The translations under genes and the position numbers were made by a program. A stretch of 64,000 nucleotides of DNA from Gallionella sp. (GTDB lineage Bacteria; Pseudomonadota; Gammaproteobacteria; Burkholderiales; Gallionellaceae): assembly GCA_028714895.1 (NCBI GenBank), contig JAQTLM010000003.1:62001-126000 (forward strand), given 5' to 3'. Shown here one piece after another: positions 51,158 through 60,202 of the stretch. The notes beneath the pieces are model-generated. The model did no database searches, was not told the origin of the DNA, and saw nothing but the letters and a program-made list of their open reading frames with translations. The stretch's first letter is position 1. The number at the start of each line of letters is the position of its first letter.

Positions 51158-51482
51158 AGCCAAGTCATATCGTGTGTTGTGGACGCACACGGCACAGCAG
51201 GATTTGACCGAGATCGTCGAATATATCGCACAGGACAGTGTTGCTGATGCGCTGGCGATCCTGAGCAAGCTGGAAACCAAAGCCGCACTGTTGATTACTC
51301 TTCCCAATCGCGGCCGTATCGTACCCGAGTTGTTGCAAACCGGAATCTCGCACTACAGGGAGCTTGTCAGTGCGTCTTGGCGCATCGTTTATCGGGTTGA
51401 AAGTCGGCAGGTTCTGATCATGGCGGTACTGGATAGTCGGCGTGATTTGCAGACGGTGCTGCTCAATCGATTGGCGCGCTGA
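51150..51482 (+). CDS. Toxin, ParE/RelE family
   Basis: This 110-residue protein has the ParE/RelE fold pattern: VLWTHTAQQDLTEIVEYIAQDS at the start, PNRGRIVPELLQTGISHYRELVSASWRIVYRVESRQVLIMAVLDSRRDLQ later. ParE acts on gyrase and RelE on ribosomal mRNA; the sequence alone does not tell which. It is translationally coupled to the Phd-type antitoxin. Confidence 0.88.
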   Translation: MAEAKSYRVLWTHTAQQDLTEIVEYIAQDSVADALAILSKLETKAALLITLPNRGRIVPELLQTGISHYRELVSASWRIVYRVESRQVLIMAVLDSRRDLQTVLLNRLAR

Positions 51483-51531
51483 TGCGCAGCTAATGGAGTC
51501 GACTCCATTGATTTTGAAGCGGGCATGAAAC

Positions 51532-52542
51532 ATGAATGATAAACAGCGTGGTGCAGTCGCCGCGAAAGGCAGGGTCGCACCTGCCGAAAAAACCAATTTG
51601 CATCCGCGCAATCCGCATCGGGGCCGTTACGACTTCAAGCGGCTTGTCGCAGGCACTCCGGAACTGGCGGCATTCGTGTCGCTGAATGACTATGGTGACG
51701 AGTCCATCAATTTCGCCGATCCGTCTGCCGTCAAAGCCTTGAACCGGGCGTTACTGAATCTGGTGTATGGCATCAAGGACTGGGATATTCCGGCGCACTA
51801 TCTATGCCCGCCCATCCCGGGCAGGGCGGATCACCTGCATTTTCTCGCCGACTTGCTGGCTGACAGCAACGGCGGCGTCATCCCGCGCGGTGATTCGATA
51901 CGGGTACTCGACATCGGTGTGGGTGCCAACTGCGTCTATCCGCTCATTGGTCACCGTGAGTATGGCTGGCAGTTCGTCGGGACTGATATTGATCCGGCTG
52001 CAATCGCCAACGCGCAACGCATTGTGGATGCCAACGGCTTGAGCGAGGCGATAGCCCTGCGTTTGCAGGCGTCACCGTCGGCGATCTTCAACGGTGTGGT
52101 GCAAGCGGATGAGGTGTTCGACCTCAGTATGTGCAATCCGCCTTTTCATGCGTCGCTGGCCGAAGCGAGGTCGGGCACGCAGCGCAAATGGGAGAATCTG
52201 GGCCGAGAGTCCAACAAGAAAAAGGTGCCCGTGTTGAATTTCGGCGGGCAGGCTGTGGAGCTGTGCTGTGAGGGCGGTGAGGAGGCTTTTGTGTGCCGCA
52301 TGATAGCGGAGAGTGCGCGCCTTCCCGGCAGCTGTATGTGGTTCACCACGCTGATATCGAAGTCGTCCAGCCTGCCCGGTGTTTATCGCGCGCTGAAATA
52401 TGCGGGTGCGCTGCATAACAAAACGATAGAGATGGCGCAGGGGCAGAAGAAGAGCAGGATCGTGGCCTGGACTTTTCTCGACGAGAGGCAGCAACACGCG
52501 TGGCGGTTGGCGCGTTGGAATAATCAAACGGGCCAGGCTTGA
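51532..52542 (+). CDS. rlmF: 23S rRNA (adenine1618-N6)-methyltransferase RlmF
   Basis: This 336-residue protein has the RlmF N-terminus ([27 protein letters not shown]) and the N6-adenine methyltransferase motif MCNPPFH, plus the SAM-binding [14 protein letters not shown]. It methylates A1618 of 23S rRNA in E. coli. It is read alone from a short leader after the toxin gene. Confidence 0.95.
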   Translation: MNDKQRGAVAAKGRVAPAEKTNLHPRNPHRGRYDFKRLVAGTPELAAFVSLNDYGDESINFADPSAVKALNRALLNLVYGIKDWDIPAHYLCPPIPGRADHLHFLADLLADSNGGVIPRGDSIRVLDIGVGANCVYPLIGHREYGWQFVGTDIDPAAIANAQRIVDANGLSEAIALRLQASPSAIFNGVVQADEVFDLSMCNPPFHASLAEARSGTQRKWENLGRESNKKKVPVLNFGGQAVELCCEGGEEAFVCRMIAESARLPGSCMWFTTLISKSSSLPGVYRALKYAGALHNKTIEMAQGQKKSRIVAWTFLDERQQHAWRLARWNNQTGQA

Positions 52543-52562
52543 AATAACTTCAGGATGCCAAC

Positions 52563-52826
52563 ATGGAAATGAAGAAGATCAATTCGGGCAGGTTGCGCGC
52601 CATCGGCTACGATGCGCGCGCCCGGATGCTGCAGGTGCAGCTCGACGACGGCAGCACGCTGCAGTACAGCGGCGTCGGTGAGGATGTCTGGCGCCGCCTC
52701 AGCAGCTCGGGCGCGGCATGGAGCTTCTATCGCGACAACGTCGAGGAGGAGTTCACCGCCAAGCGCGTCTCCGGCAGCGCCTCCGCAGCCCAGAACCCGC
52801 TCGACGATTTGTTCCGGAAACCCTGA
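52563..52826 (+). CDS. KTSC domain protein
   Basis: This 87-residue protein has a KTSC-type domain (INSGRLRAIGYDARARMLQVQLDDGSTLQYSGVGEDVWRRLSSSGAAWSFYRDNVEEEFTAKRV), a small fold often found alone or with lysyl-tRNA synthetase-like proteins. The biological role is unknown. It follows rlmF by 20 bases and precedes a long hairpin. Confidence 0.8.
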   Translation: MEMKKINSGRLRAIGYDARARMLQVQLDDGSTLQYSGVGEDVWRRLSSSGAAWSFYRDNVEEEFTAKRVSGSASAAQNPLDDLFRKP

Positions 52827-52830
52827 GTAA

Positions 52831-52904
52831 TAGGCTGGCGGTGAGGCACGAACCCCAGCGATTACAATCTCGAAATGCTGGGGTTCGTGCCTCACCCCAG
52901 CCTA
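52831..52904. repeat. Long hairpin between the KTSC gene and pepD
   Basis: The inner 19-bp arms (GTGAGGCACGAACCCCAGC at 52841-52859 and its exact complement at 52877-52895) enclose a 17-base loop. Outer 8-base arms TAGGCTGG and CCAGCCTA extend the stem. It could terminate transcription but has no T-run; it looks like a mobile palindromic repeat. Confidence 0.7.
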
Positions 52905-52947
52905 CGACTACGACACTTTCCCACCCATTTAAAATGTTGATATAAAA

Positions 52948-54522
52948 ATGACGCCCTCTTTGGAAAGCCTGCAACCGCGCCCGGTCTGGGCGCATTTCGC
53001 GACGCTGTGCGCGATACCGCGCCCGTCGCTGCATGAGGCAGCGCTGATCGAGCATCTGATCGCTTGGGCGCAAGCGCGCGGCATCACCGCCGTCGTCGAT
53101 GGCGCGGGCAACCTGATCCTGAAAAAGCCCGCCAGTCCCGGCTGCGAGGCGCTGCCCGGCGTGATCATGCAAGGCCATCTCGACATGGTGTGCCAGGCCA
53201 ACACCGGAACGCGGCACGACTTCGAGCGCGACCCGATCAACGCGGTGGTGCGCGACGGCTGGGTGGTAGCGGAGGGCACCACGCTGGGCGCGGACAACGG
53301 CATCGGCGTCGCGCTCGCGCTGGCCGCGCTGGAAGAGCCGGGCCTGATCCATCCGCCGCTGGAGGTGCTGCTCACGGTCAACGAAGAATCCGGCATGGAT
53401 GGCGCACGCGGGCTGGCGCCCGGCACTTTGCAGGGCAAGACGCTGATCAACCTGGATACCGAAGAGTGGGGGTATTTCTATCTGGGCTGCGCGGGCGGCG
53501 TGGATGTGGAGGTGCGCAATTCGTACAAGTCCGTTCGTGGTGAGTGTTCCCCGTCCGTACCCTTCGATACACCGCGCGATGCGCGGCACTCAGGGCGAAC
53601 GGGGAATGTATCGAATCATGACGAACTTGTTCATGATGCGCTGGAAGAAGTGCCGCCGGACTATGCGCTGCTGCGGTTTGAAGTGAGCGGGCTGCGCGGC
53701 GGCCATTCCGGCATCGACATCCATCTCGGGCGCGGCAATGCGATCAAGCTGCTAGCGGAGGCGCTGCGTGATCTGTCCAAACTTACCGACTTACGCGTGA
53801 TCGAAATGAAGGGCGGTACGGCGCGCAACGCGATCCCGCGCGAGGCGTTCGCGACCTGCGCGCTGCCCGTTGTGATGGCGTCGAATATCGACGAGTGGGT
53901 GCGGCATCGGCACGAGGCATGGCGGCAGCGGTTCGCGGAGGCGGATGCCAACGTGTCGTTCGTGTGCAAGCATTACGATACGCCACCGGACATGGCCCTT
54001 TCGCACGCGGAGCAGGGACGCTTGCTCGCCTTCCTCGACATCGCCGCGAATGGCGTCGCGCGCATCAGCGATGCCTTTCCCGGCGTGACCGACACATCAA
54101 GCAACCTCGGCGTGGTAGCGCTCGACAACGGCGAATTCTGCGCAACGTTCAAGGTGCGCTCGCTGCACGATGCTCGCGCCGATGCGCTGGCCGACAAGCT
54201 GGCGGCGCATGCCTCATCGTATGGATTCCAGGCATGGAAGGGCGGCGCGTATCCGGGCTGGACACCGAATCCTGCATCGCCCTTGCTCGCATTGTGCCAG
54301 CAGGTCCACACTGCGCAATTCGGCCAGCCCGCCGGATTGCAGGTGATTCACGCCGGGCTGGAATGCGGCCTGCTCGCGGCGAGCCACCCGCAACTGGACA
54401 TGATCTCCTTCGGCCCGGATATACGCGGCGCGCATGCGCCCGGCGAACGGGTCGAGATTGCATCGGTGGTGCGTAGCTGGCAGTTGCTCAAGGCGGTGCT
54501 GCAGGCGCTGGCGAAGGCTTAG
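52948..54522 (+). CDS. pepD: Aminoacyl-histidine dipeptidase PepD with in-frame insertion
   Basis: This 524-residue M20-type metallopeptidase cleaves dipeptides such as Xaa-His. Metal-site motifs are VIMQGHLDMVCQ, TLGADNGIGVALALA, NEESGMDGARGL and, later, GGHSGIDIHLGRGNA. E. coli PepD has 485 residues; the excess of about 39 is explained by residues 193-228, a segment that falls on a palindromic DNA element and has no counterpart between GCAGG and the following VSGLRGGHSG. The frame is intact, so the enzyme is probably produced with a surface loop. Confidence 0.92.
   Translation: MTPSLESLQPRPVWAHFATLCAIPRPSLHEAALIEHLIAWAQARGITAVVDGAGNLILKKPASPGCEALPGVIMQGHLDMVCQANTGTRHDFERDPINAVVRDGWVVAEGTTLGADNGIGVALALAALEEPGLIHPPLEVLLTVNEESGMDGARGLAPGTLQGKTLINLDTEEWGYFYLGCAGGVDVEVRNSYKSVRGECSPSVPFDTPRDARHSGRTGNVSNHDELVHDALEEVPPDYALLRFEVSGLRGGHSGIDIHLGRGNAIKLLAEALRDLSKLTDLRVIEMKGGTARNAIPREAFATCALPVVMASNIDEWVRHRHEAWRQRFAEADANVSFVCKHYDTPPDMALSHAEQGRLLAFLDIAANGVARISDAFPGVTDTSSNLGVVALDNGEFCATFKVRSLHDARADALADKLAAHASSYGFQAWKGGAYPGWTPNPASPLLALCQQVHTAQFGQPAGLQVIHAGLECGLLAASHPQLDMISFGPDIRGAHAPGERVEIASVVRSWQLLKAVLQALAKA
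53525..53630. repeat. Palindromic element inserted in frame in pepD
   Basis: Outer arms ACAAGT-CCG-TTCGT and ACGAACTTGT, middle arms TTCGATAC (53563-53570) and GTATCGAA (53608-53615), near-matching arms CCCCGTCCG and CGAACGGGG, and an inner stem CCGCGC-GAT-GCGCGG make a nested palindrome. The motif CTCAGGGCGAACGG is typical of dispersed proteobacterial repeats. It adds about 35 codons without a stop. Confidence 0.75.
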
Positions 54523-54729
54523 GGCTCGCCATGATCCGACTCGTCAAAGCATCGCGTGCCTGAGGGATACCCGATTTTGCGGCCATCCTCAAACAGGGGA
54601 TCGCGTAATTGGGCGACATAATCTGCGCAGCACAACAGCTAACGATGGCGATAACGTGCCAGTCGCTGTTCAGGCAGTGGGGGTCGACTTCGGCAGATAG
54701 CCCTATGCTTGGTGTTCGATTGCCGGAGA

Positions 54730-55092
54730 TCAGCAGGTAACATGAAAAAGACCGATGGTTGGGCCTTTAGCCTTGTTCCACTGGTGTATGGCTTCAGGGG
54801 TGGGGGAGAGATCGACCCGGATCCCCTTTTTCTTGAAATACTCGGATGCTTCTTCAGAGAGCGTTACCATGCCATTTTGGCCTGAGCCAATGATAAGCTG
54901 TTCGGCACCCTTTTCGAATATGTACTCTGCCTCTTCGAGCGAGATGGTATGAGAGGTGCCGAACACTGCCTTGGACAGCTTCTTCTTTCGCTTCTTGATG
55001 TCACCCGAAAGCCGGATGAGAACATCGTGTTCGATCTTGGAACCCTCTATGGTGATGGAGCCAAATTTGGTACCGTCAATTCCAGGTTTCAT
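54730..55092 (-). CDS. Mth938-like domain protein (DUF498)
   Basis: This 120-residue protein matches the MTH938/AAMDC pattern: SITIEGSKIEHDVLIRLSG, then EEAEYIFEKGAEQLIIGSGQNGMVTLSEEASEYFKKKGIRVDLSPTPEAIHQWN. The fold is a small alpha/beta domain with unknown biochemical role. It is read leftward alone, with the 200 bases between it and pepD holding no gene that I can support. Confidence 0.85.
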   Translation of the reverse strand: MKPGIDGTKFGSITIEGSKIEHDVLIRLSGDIKKRKKKLSKAVFGTSHTISLEEAEYIFEKGAEQLIIGSGQNGMVTLSEEASEYFKKKGIRVDLSPTPEAIHQWNKAKGPTIGLFHVTC

Positions 55093-55264
55093 GATGGCAC
55101 TCCTGAGGGAGAGGCTATTGCTCGCACCTAACGTACTAGCCCAAGGGGACGCCTGCCGAAGCGCGGGGTTGCCTTGTTACAGTGCTAAATCCCGTGGTAG
55201 TAAAAGGCGAGGCTGCGGCAGAATGAGATAATCGCACTGTCGCAGACCCGCAATTAACCAGCTG

Positions 55265-55600
55265 TCAGGAAAGCGCGTCCCACTTTACCCAAACGCCGGC
55301 CTTGGTCATTTCGTGATCGGCCGGTGTCATTGAGCGATACATGGGGCTTGCCGGGTTGTTGCACCAGCCGAGGCTTACTGCGACCACTTGTTTTTTGTCA
55401 TCGCTAATCTTCCTCATTCCACCCCAGAACCGGCAGGTGGCGCAGCGGAACTTTGTGCTGGCATCAAGTTTCCAGCCATCGGCAGACATTTGTATTTCAT
55501 GCTGATGTTCGGCGGCGGCCTCTGCCGTTCCAATGCCGGCGGCAGCTGCTGCTGCGAGACCGACCACTTGCATTGCGAAAGTACGGCGATTCTGATCCAT
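55265..55600 (-). CDS. Twin-arginine exported cysteine-containing protein
   Basis: This 111-residue protein has a likely Tat signal (NRRTFAMQVVGLAAAAAAGIGTAEA), then a short mature part with FRCATCRFWGGMRKISDDK and LGWCNNPASPMYRSMTPADHEM. Three cysteines and a histidine could bind an iron-sulphur cluster or metal, and use of Tat suggests folding with a cofactor before export. It is smaller and has one cysteine less than classical high-potential iron proteins, so I do not call it one. Confidence 0.65.
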   Translation of the reverse strand: MDQNRRTFAMQVVGLAAAAAAGIGTAEAAAEHQHEIQMSADGWKLDASTKFRCATCRFWGGMRKISDDKKQVVAVSLGWCNNPASPMYRSMTPADHEMTKAGVWVKWDALS

Positions 55601-55856
55601 TGTCGTTCCCCTTTCCTTAAGTTAAGTTGGCGGTACTGCCTTGGTCATTAGACGGCTGCCCGTGTGGTTTGTCAATGCTCGATAACCAAAGGTACCGGAG
55701 TCGAATTCTGTTTAATGATAAAGGTATCATGCTCAAATTATTTAGCGGCTAGAGACAATCCTCTTCCCGCTGGTGCCGCACCGCCAAGATGATCATGGCC
55801 TTCGTGTTTTCGATCTCGAACAGGGCGATATAATCCGCGCTACGAGGAGGGAACGC

Positions 55857-56096
55857 ATGATCCCGCTGCACGAATTGCTGAACCGCATCCACTGGGACCC
55901 GGAGTTCGGGCGTGGCGAATTTACGGTCGGCTACCTCGACCATCTGCGCCACGATCTGGTGTACGTGCCGCTGTGGGAAGTGCGGCAGGAACCGGACAGC
56001 CATTTCTGCTTCGAGGTGACGGACGAGCAGGGTGTCGCGCACAGCGTGCCCTACCACCGCATCAAGGAAGTGTGGAAAGACGGCGAGCTGATCTGA
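55857..56096 (+). CDS. DUF504 / MJ1316-type RNA end-recognition domain protein
   Basis: This 79-residue protein (MIPLHELLNRIHWDPEFGRGEFTVGYLDHLRHDLVYVPLWEV) matches the UPF0248/DUF504 family, called the MJ1316 RNA cyclic-phosphate end recognition domain. GAGGAGGG precedes the ATG, setting the start at 55857; 28 upstream in-frame codons are dropped. The family is predicted to act in RNA repair. Its TGA stop lies in the left flank of hairpin copy C. Confidence 0.85.
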   Translation: MIPLHELLNRIHWDPEFGRGEFTVGYLDHLRHDLVYVPLWEVRQEPDSHFCFEVTDEQGVAHSVPYHRIKEVWKDGELI

Positions 56097-56103
56097 TGAA
56101 ACC

Positions 56104-56154
56104 ACTAGCCATTCCACTAAGTTGCCCAAAGACGGCAACCAAGTGTCTGGTTAT
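56104..56154 (+). repeat. 51-bp hairpin element, copy C
   Basis: Preceded by CTGATGAAACC, in which the DUF504 stop TGA lies. Inner stem CACTAAGTTGCC with GGCAACCAAGTG has ten of twelve pairs. In one frame it is open and reads KPLAIPLSCPKTATKCLVMA, similar to the segment inserted in YchJ. Confidence 0.8.
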
Positions 56155-56190
56155 GGCGGCGGGAGCATTGAATCCAGCGTTGCCCGGGTA

Positions 56191-56724
56191 TTAGAAAAGC
56201 AGTATTTTAAAGCCGATCAGTATCAAGACTATTCCGCCGAAAATCTCCGCTTTGCTTTCAAGCCAGGTACCGCTTTTTTTGCCGATGAAAACGCCGGCAC
56301 AGCTGAAGGCGAAAGTTATTGTGCCGATGACGAGGCAGGCGATATAAGGGTTGGCATCCAGCAGCGTCAGGCTGAATCCGGCGGCCATTGCGTCAATGCT
56401 GGTGGCGATGGACAGGATCAGCATCATCTTGTTGGTGACGGCCGAAATCTCTTCTTCTATGCCTTCCTGGATGCCTTCGTAAATCATTTTTGCGCCGATC
56501 AACGCCAGCAAGCCAAAGGCTATCCAATGGGCATAGGCATCTACCCAGCCCAAAACGCCCTTGCCGCCCAGATATCCGATGAAGGGCATCAGGGCCTGAA
56601 AGATGCCGAAGAACAGTCCTGCTTTCAGTGCCAGACCGGGAGTGTATTTCTTGGCGCCCAGCCCGATGGAAACCGCGAAGGCGTCCATGCTGAGCGCGAT
56701 TGCCAGAATGATGACTTCTATCAT
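56191..56724 (-). CDS. mntP: Manganese efflux pump MntP
   Basis: This 177-residue membrane protein has six predicted helices and the two-repeat MntP (DUF204) pattern [20 protein letters not shown] and [19 protein letters not shown], with paired Asp residues for Mn2+. AGGAG lies five bases before ATG 56724. It overlaps the stop of the upstream methyltransferase gene by four bases (ATGA), so it is co-translated with it. Confidence 0.94.
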   Translation of the reverse strand: MIEVIILAIALSMDAFAVSIGLGAKKYTPGLALKAGLFFGIFQALMPFIGYLGGKGVLGWVDAYAHWIAFGLLALIGAKMIYEGIQEGIEEEISAVTNKMMLILSIATSIDAMAAGFSLTLLDANPYIACLVIGTITFAFSCAGVFIGKKSGTWLESKAEIFGGIVLILIGFKILLF

Positions 56725-57893
56725 GTTGCTCCTTTTGCGGCTAGCCGCCATAGCGAGGTGAGCTCCGCAGCACGGGCCGCGTGCAGCGGGTCGCTGGTGT
56801 CGGAGACGCGGGGGTGATGCGGTTTTACGTCTATCTTACCCAGCACCTGCAAACCCGCCGCATCGATCGCGGCAAGCAATTCGGCGCGCGTGCGCAGACC
56901 CAGATGCTCGGCAAGGTCGGAGAGAATCAGCCAGCCCTCGCCGCCCGGTTCCAGATGCGCGGCCAGCCCGTTGAGAAATCCGCGCAACATGCGGCTCTCC
57001 GGGTCGAATATCGCGTGCTCGAGCGGCGAGCTTGGCCGCGCCGGAATCCACGGCGGATTGCATACCACCAGCGGGGCGCGCCCTTCGGGAAAGAGATCGG
57101 CTTGCACCACGTCAACCTGTGCGGCGAGGCCCAGCCGCACCAGATTTTCGCGCGCACAGACCAGCGCGCGCTGATCCTGATCGGTGGCGATGATGCGCTT
57201 GATGCCTCGGCGCGCCAGCACGGCGGCGAGCACGCCGGTACCCGTGCCGATATCGAATGCCACGGACTGGGTCGCGGTCAGCTTGGGTAACGGGGTTTCG
57301 TTCACCAGCCCGATGTACTCGCCGCGTATCGGCGCGAATACGCCGTAATGCGGATGGATGCGCGCGCCCAGCGCCGGAATCCCCACGCCATTTTTGCGCC
57401 ATTCGTAGGCGCCGATCAGTCCCTGCAGTCCGCGCAGCGAAGCGACGTAGGGTTCGGTTGCCGCGCCATAGGCTTCCGTGCAAGCCGCGCGTACATCGGG
57501 TGCGCGGCGCAGCGGAATGCTGTGGTCTGCATCGAACGGTATCAGCAGCATGCCCAGGGTGCGGGCGCGCTGCGATTGGGCGAGGCGATGCAGATTAAAG
57601 GCGTCGGCGGGTGAGGCGGGGATTTTTTTGTTTTTGCGTACACTTGGTTTTTCATTTAAGCGCCGAGTCATGGCCTGCAGCAATTGGCGCGCGTTCTGAA
57701 AATCACCCCGCCACAGTAGTGCGGTGCCCTCGCAGGCCAGACGGTAGGCGGCGTCGGCGGTCATGCGATCGTCGGCGATCACCACGCGTTTGGGCGGCGG
57801 AGTGCCGCTTTCCGAACGCCAGCGGGCGGATTTTTCTTCGCTCGCCTCGTTCCAGCGGATGACGGGCCAGCTAATAAGAGAAGGGGCGTTCAT
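56721..57893 (-). CDS. Class I SAM-dependent methyltransferase (HemK/RlmG-like)
   Basis: This protein of about 390 residues has a long N-terminal region and a Rossmann methyltransferase domain: [21 protein letters not shown], a central [16 protein letters not shown], and the catalytic-type [18 protein letters not shown] motifs are typical of N- or C5-methyltransferases acting on amide or exocyclic amino groups. The target is not clear. ATG 57893 is the best start; no ribosome-binding site is evident. It is the first gene of a pair with mntP. Confidence 0.75.
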   Translation of the reverse strand: MNAPSLISWPVIRWNEASEEKSARWRSESGTPPPKRVVIADDRMTADAAYRLACEGTALLWRGDFQNARQLLQAMTRRLNEKPSVRKNKKIPASPADAFNLHRLAQSQRARTLGMLLIPFDADHSIPLRRAPDVRAACTEAYGAATEPYVASLRGLQGLIGAYEWRKNGVGIPALGARIHPHYGVFAPIRGEYIGLVNETPLPKLTATQSVAFDIGTGTGVLAAVLARRGIKRIIATDQDQRALVCARENLVRLGLAAQVDVVQADLFPEGRAPLVVCNPPWIPARPSSPLEHAIFDPESRMLRGFLNGLAAHLEPGGEGWLILSDLAEHLGLRTRAELLAAIDAAGLQVLGKIDVKPHHPRVSDTSDPLHAARAAELTSLWRLAAKGAT

Positions 57894-57995
57894 TACGGCA
57901 GGCGAGGCAGACGGGCGTATGGCCATACGCCCCTAAGGGTATTTTTTCCAGGCGCATATTTTTTCAACCCAAATAATTCATTAACACAAAACTGT

Positions 57996-58119
57996 GTCAT
58001 TCCGGCGAAGGCCGGAATCCAGCAAGAAAAGTACTCCGCGAAGCGGACAAAACCGTGATGTTGTCCCGCTTTCGCGGGAAATTATTAATTAACTGGATTC
58101 CGGCCTTCGCCGGAATGAC
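57996..58119. repeat. Miniature inverted-repeat element with perfect 27-base ends
   Basis: Left end starts GTCATTCCGGCGAAGG and the right end is its exact reverse complement over 27 bases; the 124-base element also holds an internal hairpin (TCCCGC-TTTC-GCGGGA). It is a widely distributed proteobacterial type. It sits between two genes oriented in the same direction and encodes nothing. Confidence 0.85.
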
Positions 58120-58154
58120 GGGCTAGTGGATTATTCGGGTTTGACATGAATCCG

Positions 58155-59015
58155 TTACCGCCCCTCTTCTCTCTTGAGCTGCTGGTAGCGCAGCTTGGCG
58201 GCGTGGTCGTCGCGCGCAGAATCAATTTCACGCATGACGGAACGCAAGTCAGCTTGCTTTTCGCTTTGCTGGAAGCGGCCGGTCAACAGCGTGTCGGGAA
58301 ACAATTCGCCGCGCTGGTAGAGCGCCCAGATTTCCTTGCCGTACTGGGTGGCCTGCAGTTCGGGGGCGAACTGGCCGAAGTAGTTGGCCAGATTCTCGAC
58401 GTCCCGCTCCAGCATGCGGCTGGCATTGTTGTTGGCGGCGGCGTCCACCGCCTGCGGCAAGTCGATGATGACCGGCCCCTGGCTGTCGACGAGGATATTG
58501 AACTCGGACAGGTCGCCGTGGACGATGCCGGCACACAGCATCAGCACGACTTGCCGGATCAGCATCGCGTGAAATTCCCTGGCCTGTTGTTCCGTGAGTT
58601 CCAGATCGTTGAGCCTGGGAGCAGGCGCACCCTGTTCATCCGACACCAGCTCCATCAGCAGCACGCCCTCGTAAAAACCATGGGGGTGCGGCACACGTAC
58701 GCCGGCGGCGGCGAGTTTGTACAAGGCATCCACTTCGGATCGTTGCCAGGCCGATTCCTGCTCCTTGCGCCCGTAGCGCGAGCCTTTTTCCATTGCACGT
58801 GCCTGGCGGCTGTTCTTCACCTTGCGGCCTTCGGTGTAGTGAACCGCCTGATGGAAGCCGCGCTGGTTGGCTTCCTTGTAAACCTTGGCGCAGCGGATTT
58901 CGTCGCCGCACTGGACGACATAGACCGTCGCCTCTTTTCCGCTCATCAGCTGGCGCATGACCTTGTCTACAACGCCGTCCTCGACGAGCGGTTCGATTCT
59001 TTTGGGGGTTTTCAT
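58155..59015 (-). CDS. RIO1-like serine protein kinase
   Basis: This 286-residue protein shows RIO-kinase features: the flexible loop region MSGKEATVYVVQCGDEIRCAKVYKE, catalytic VHGDLSEFNILVD and metal-binding VIIDLPQAVD. RIO1-type kinases act in ribosome maturation in eukaryotes and archaea; the bacterial members are little studied. It lies between repeat elements and precedes the GTPase RbgA-like gene in the opposite position, both read leftward. Confidence 0.88.
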   Translation of the reverse strand: MKTPKRIEPLVEDGVVDKVMRQLMSGKEATVYVVQCGDEIRCAKVYKEANQRGFHQAVHYTEGRKVKNSRQARAMEKGSRYGRKEQESAWQRSEVDALYKLAAAGVRVPHPHGFYEGVLLMELVSDEQGAPAPRLNDLELTEQQAREFHAMLIRQVVLMLCAGIVHGDLSEFNILVDSQGPVIIDLPQAVDAAANNNASRMLERDVENLANYFGQFAPELQATQYGKEIWALYQRGELFPDTLLTGRFQQSEKQADLRSVMREIDSARDDHAAKLRYQQLKREEGR

Positions 59016-59075
59016 TGGCTATAAGGGGTAATTAGTCTGTTACGTCTCAACTTTTTACATTTATTGAGCAAATTC

Positions 59076-59210
59076 GTAGCCTGGATGCAGCGCTAGCGGA
59101 ATCCGGGGTTATCGTCATCCATTCCCGGATAGCTTTGCATAGCCATCTGACTAGGCCGTCAAAAAACAACGGCCAAGTCATTGGTTAACACTGCGTTTCA
59201 TCCGGGCTAC
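59076..59210. repeat. Composite element with nested hairpin copy D
   Basis: A 135-base element beginning GTAGCCTGGATGCAGCGC and ending CATCCGGGCTAC, with the ends inverted. Copy D of the 51-bp hairpin is at 59138-59188 (inner stem GACTAGGCCGT with ACGGCCAAGTC, one mismatch). The last 85 bases or so are identical to the element at 61893 in opposite orientation. The terminal CTAC contributes the TAG stop of the GTPase gene at 59207. Confidence 0.85.
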
Positions 59211-60112
59211 CTGTTTGCTTCCGGCTCATCCGGCTTAGGAATACCCGGCGCCTGTTTGAGCATTGCCTCGCGCGTCTCGGGAGTCTCGAGGCTGATGCGT
59301 CCCAGCTTACCGGCGCGGTATTCCGTTAGCAGAATCATCGCCGCTTTTTCCAGATCCGGTTCGCCGCCCTTGCCTTTCAGCAGGCAGCCGCGCTTTTTGG
59401 CGACGGCTTCGATCACGCCGATGCCGTCCATTCCCGCCACATCCAAACCGAAGCGTTCGGCGAGTTGCGCGGGATAGCGCGCTAGCAGGGTGTTGGCGAG
59501 ATGTTCGGCGATCTCTTCTTCGATGACGGCGTTGCGGCCGATTGCGTGGATCGCGGCGAGCATCAGCCCGTCTTCAGGGTGCTCGATCTTCGGCCACATC
59601 AGGCCGGGCGAGTCGGTGAGGGTCATGCGCTCGTTCAGTTGGTGGCACTGCTGCGATTTGGTCACGGCGGGTTCGTCGCCGACATTGGCGACGCGGCGCT
59701 TGAGCAGCATGTTCATCAGCGTGGATTTGCCGACGTTGGGGATGCCCATGATCATCATGCGCAGCGGCTTGTGGTTGTTGTCGCGATGCGGCGCGAGCGG
59801 CTGGCACAGCTTGGGCACTTTGGCGGCGTCGCTGGCGCTCTTGCAACTCAGCGCCACGGCCTTGACACCTGCCTGTTGGTTGTAATAATTCAGCCAGGCC
59901 TGGGTGACGGCGGGGTCGGCGAGGTCGGCCTTGTTGAGGATCTTCAGGCAGGGACGCTGGCGGTGCTCGCGCAACTCCCTGATCATCGGGTTGCAGCTCG
60001 CTTCCGGCGCGCGCGCATCCAGCACTTCGATGACGACGTCGATAAATTCCATGGTCTCGGACGCTTTTTTGCGCGCCGAGGTCATGTGACCGGGAAACCA
60101 CTGAATAGACAT
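59207..60112 (-). CDS. Ribosome biogenesis GTPase RbgA/YlqF-like
   Basis: This 301-residue circularly permuted GTPase starts MSIQWFPGHMTSARKK, with NKAD (LKILNKADLADP) before the P-loop GIPNVGKSTLMN and the switch DSPGLMWP, the permuted order. RbgA promotes assembly of the large ribosomal subunit. The C-terminal stretch PGIPKPDEPEANR ends at a TAG lying within the terminus of a repeat element, so a few residues at the end may have been replaced by the insertion. Confidence 0.92.
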   Translation of the reverse strand: MSIQWFPGHMTSARKKASETMEFIDVVIEVLDARAPEASCNPMIRELREHRQRPCLKILNKADLADPAVTQAWLNYYNQQAGVKAVALSCKSASDAAKVPKLCQPLAPHRDNNHKPLRMMIMGIPNVGKSTLMNMLLKRRVANVGDEPAVTKSQQCHQLNERMTLTDSPGLMWPKIEHPEDGLMLAAIHAIGRNAVIEEEIAEHLANTLLARYPAQLAERFGLDVAGMDGIGVIEAVAKKRGCLLKGKGGEPDLEKAAMILLTEYRAGKLGRISLETPETREAMLKQAPGIPKPDEPEANR

Positions 60113-60202
60113 TTGACTGGTGCTTTTTGAATAAAGGCGGATTTTACTCTGGGTGGCTCACCCGCACCTGATAAAAACGGCGGCGGCTTTCGGTAGCGTG
60201 TG

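Noticed and set aside
54523..54729. Possible small gene between pepD and the Mth938-like gene
   Set aside because: A short frame beginning MIRLVKASRA is broken by a stop after ten codons and no continuation could be supported; at most a remnant.
55265..55600. High-potential iron-sulphur protein
   Set aside because: Only three cysteines in the mature part, whereas HiPIPs bind the cluster with four.
56122..56817. Plus-strand frame of 231 codons starting in hairpin copy C
   Set aside because: It runs antisense to mntP and the end of the methyltransferase gene and has no recognisable product; only the first 20 codons correspond to the repeat frame.
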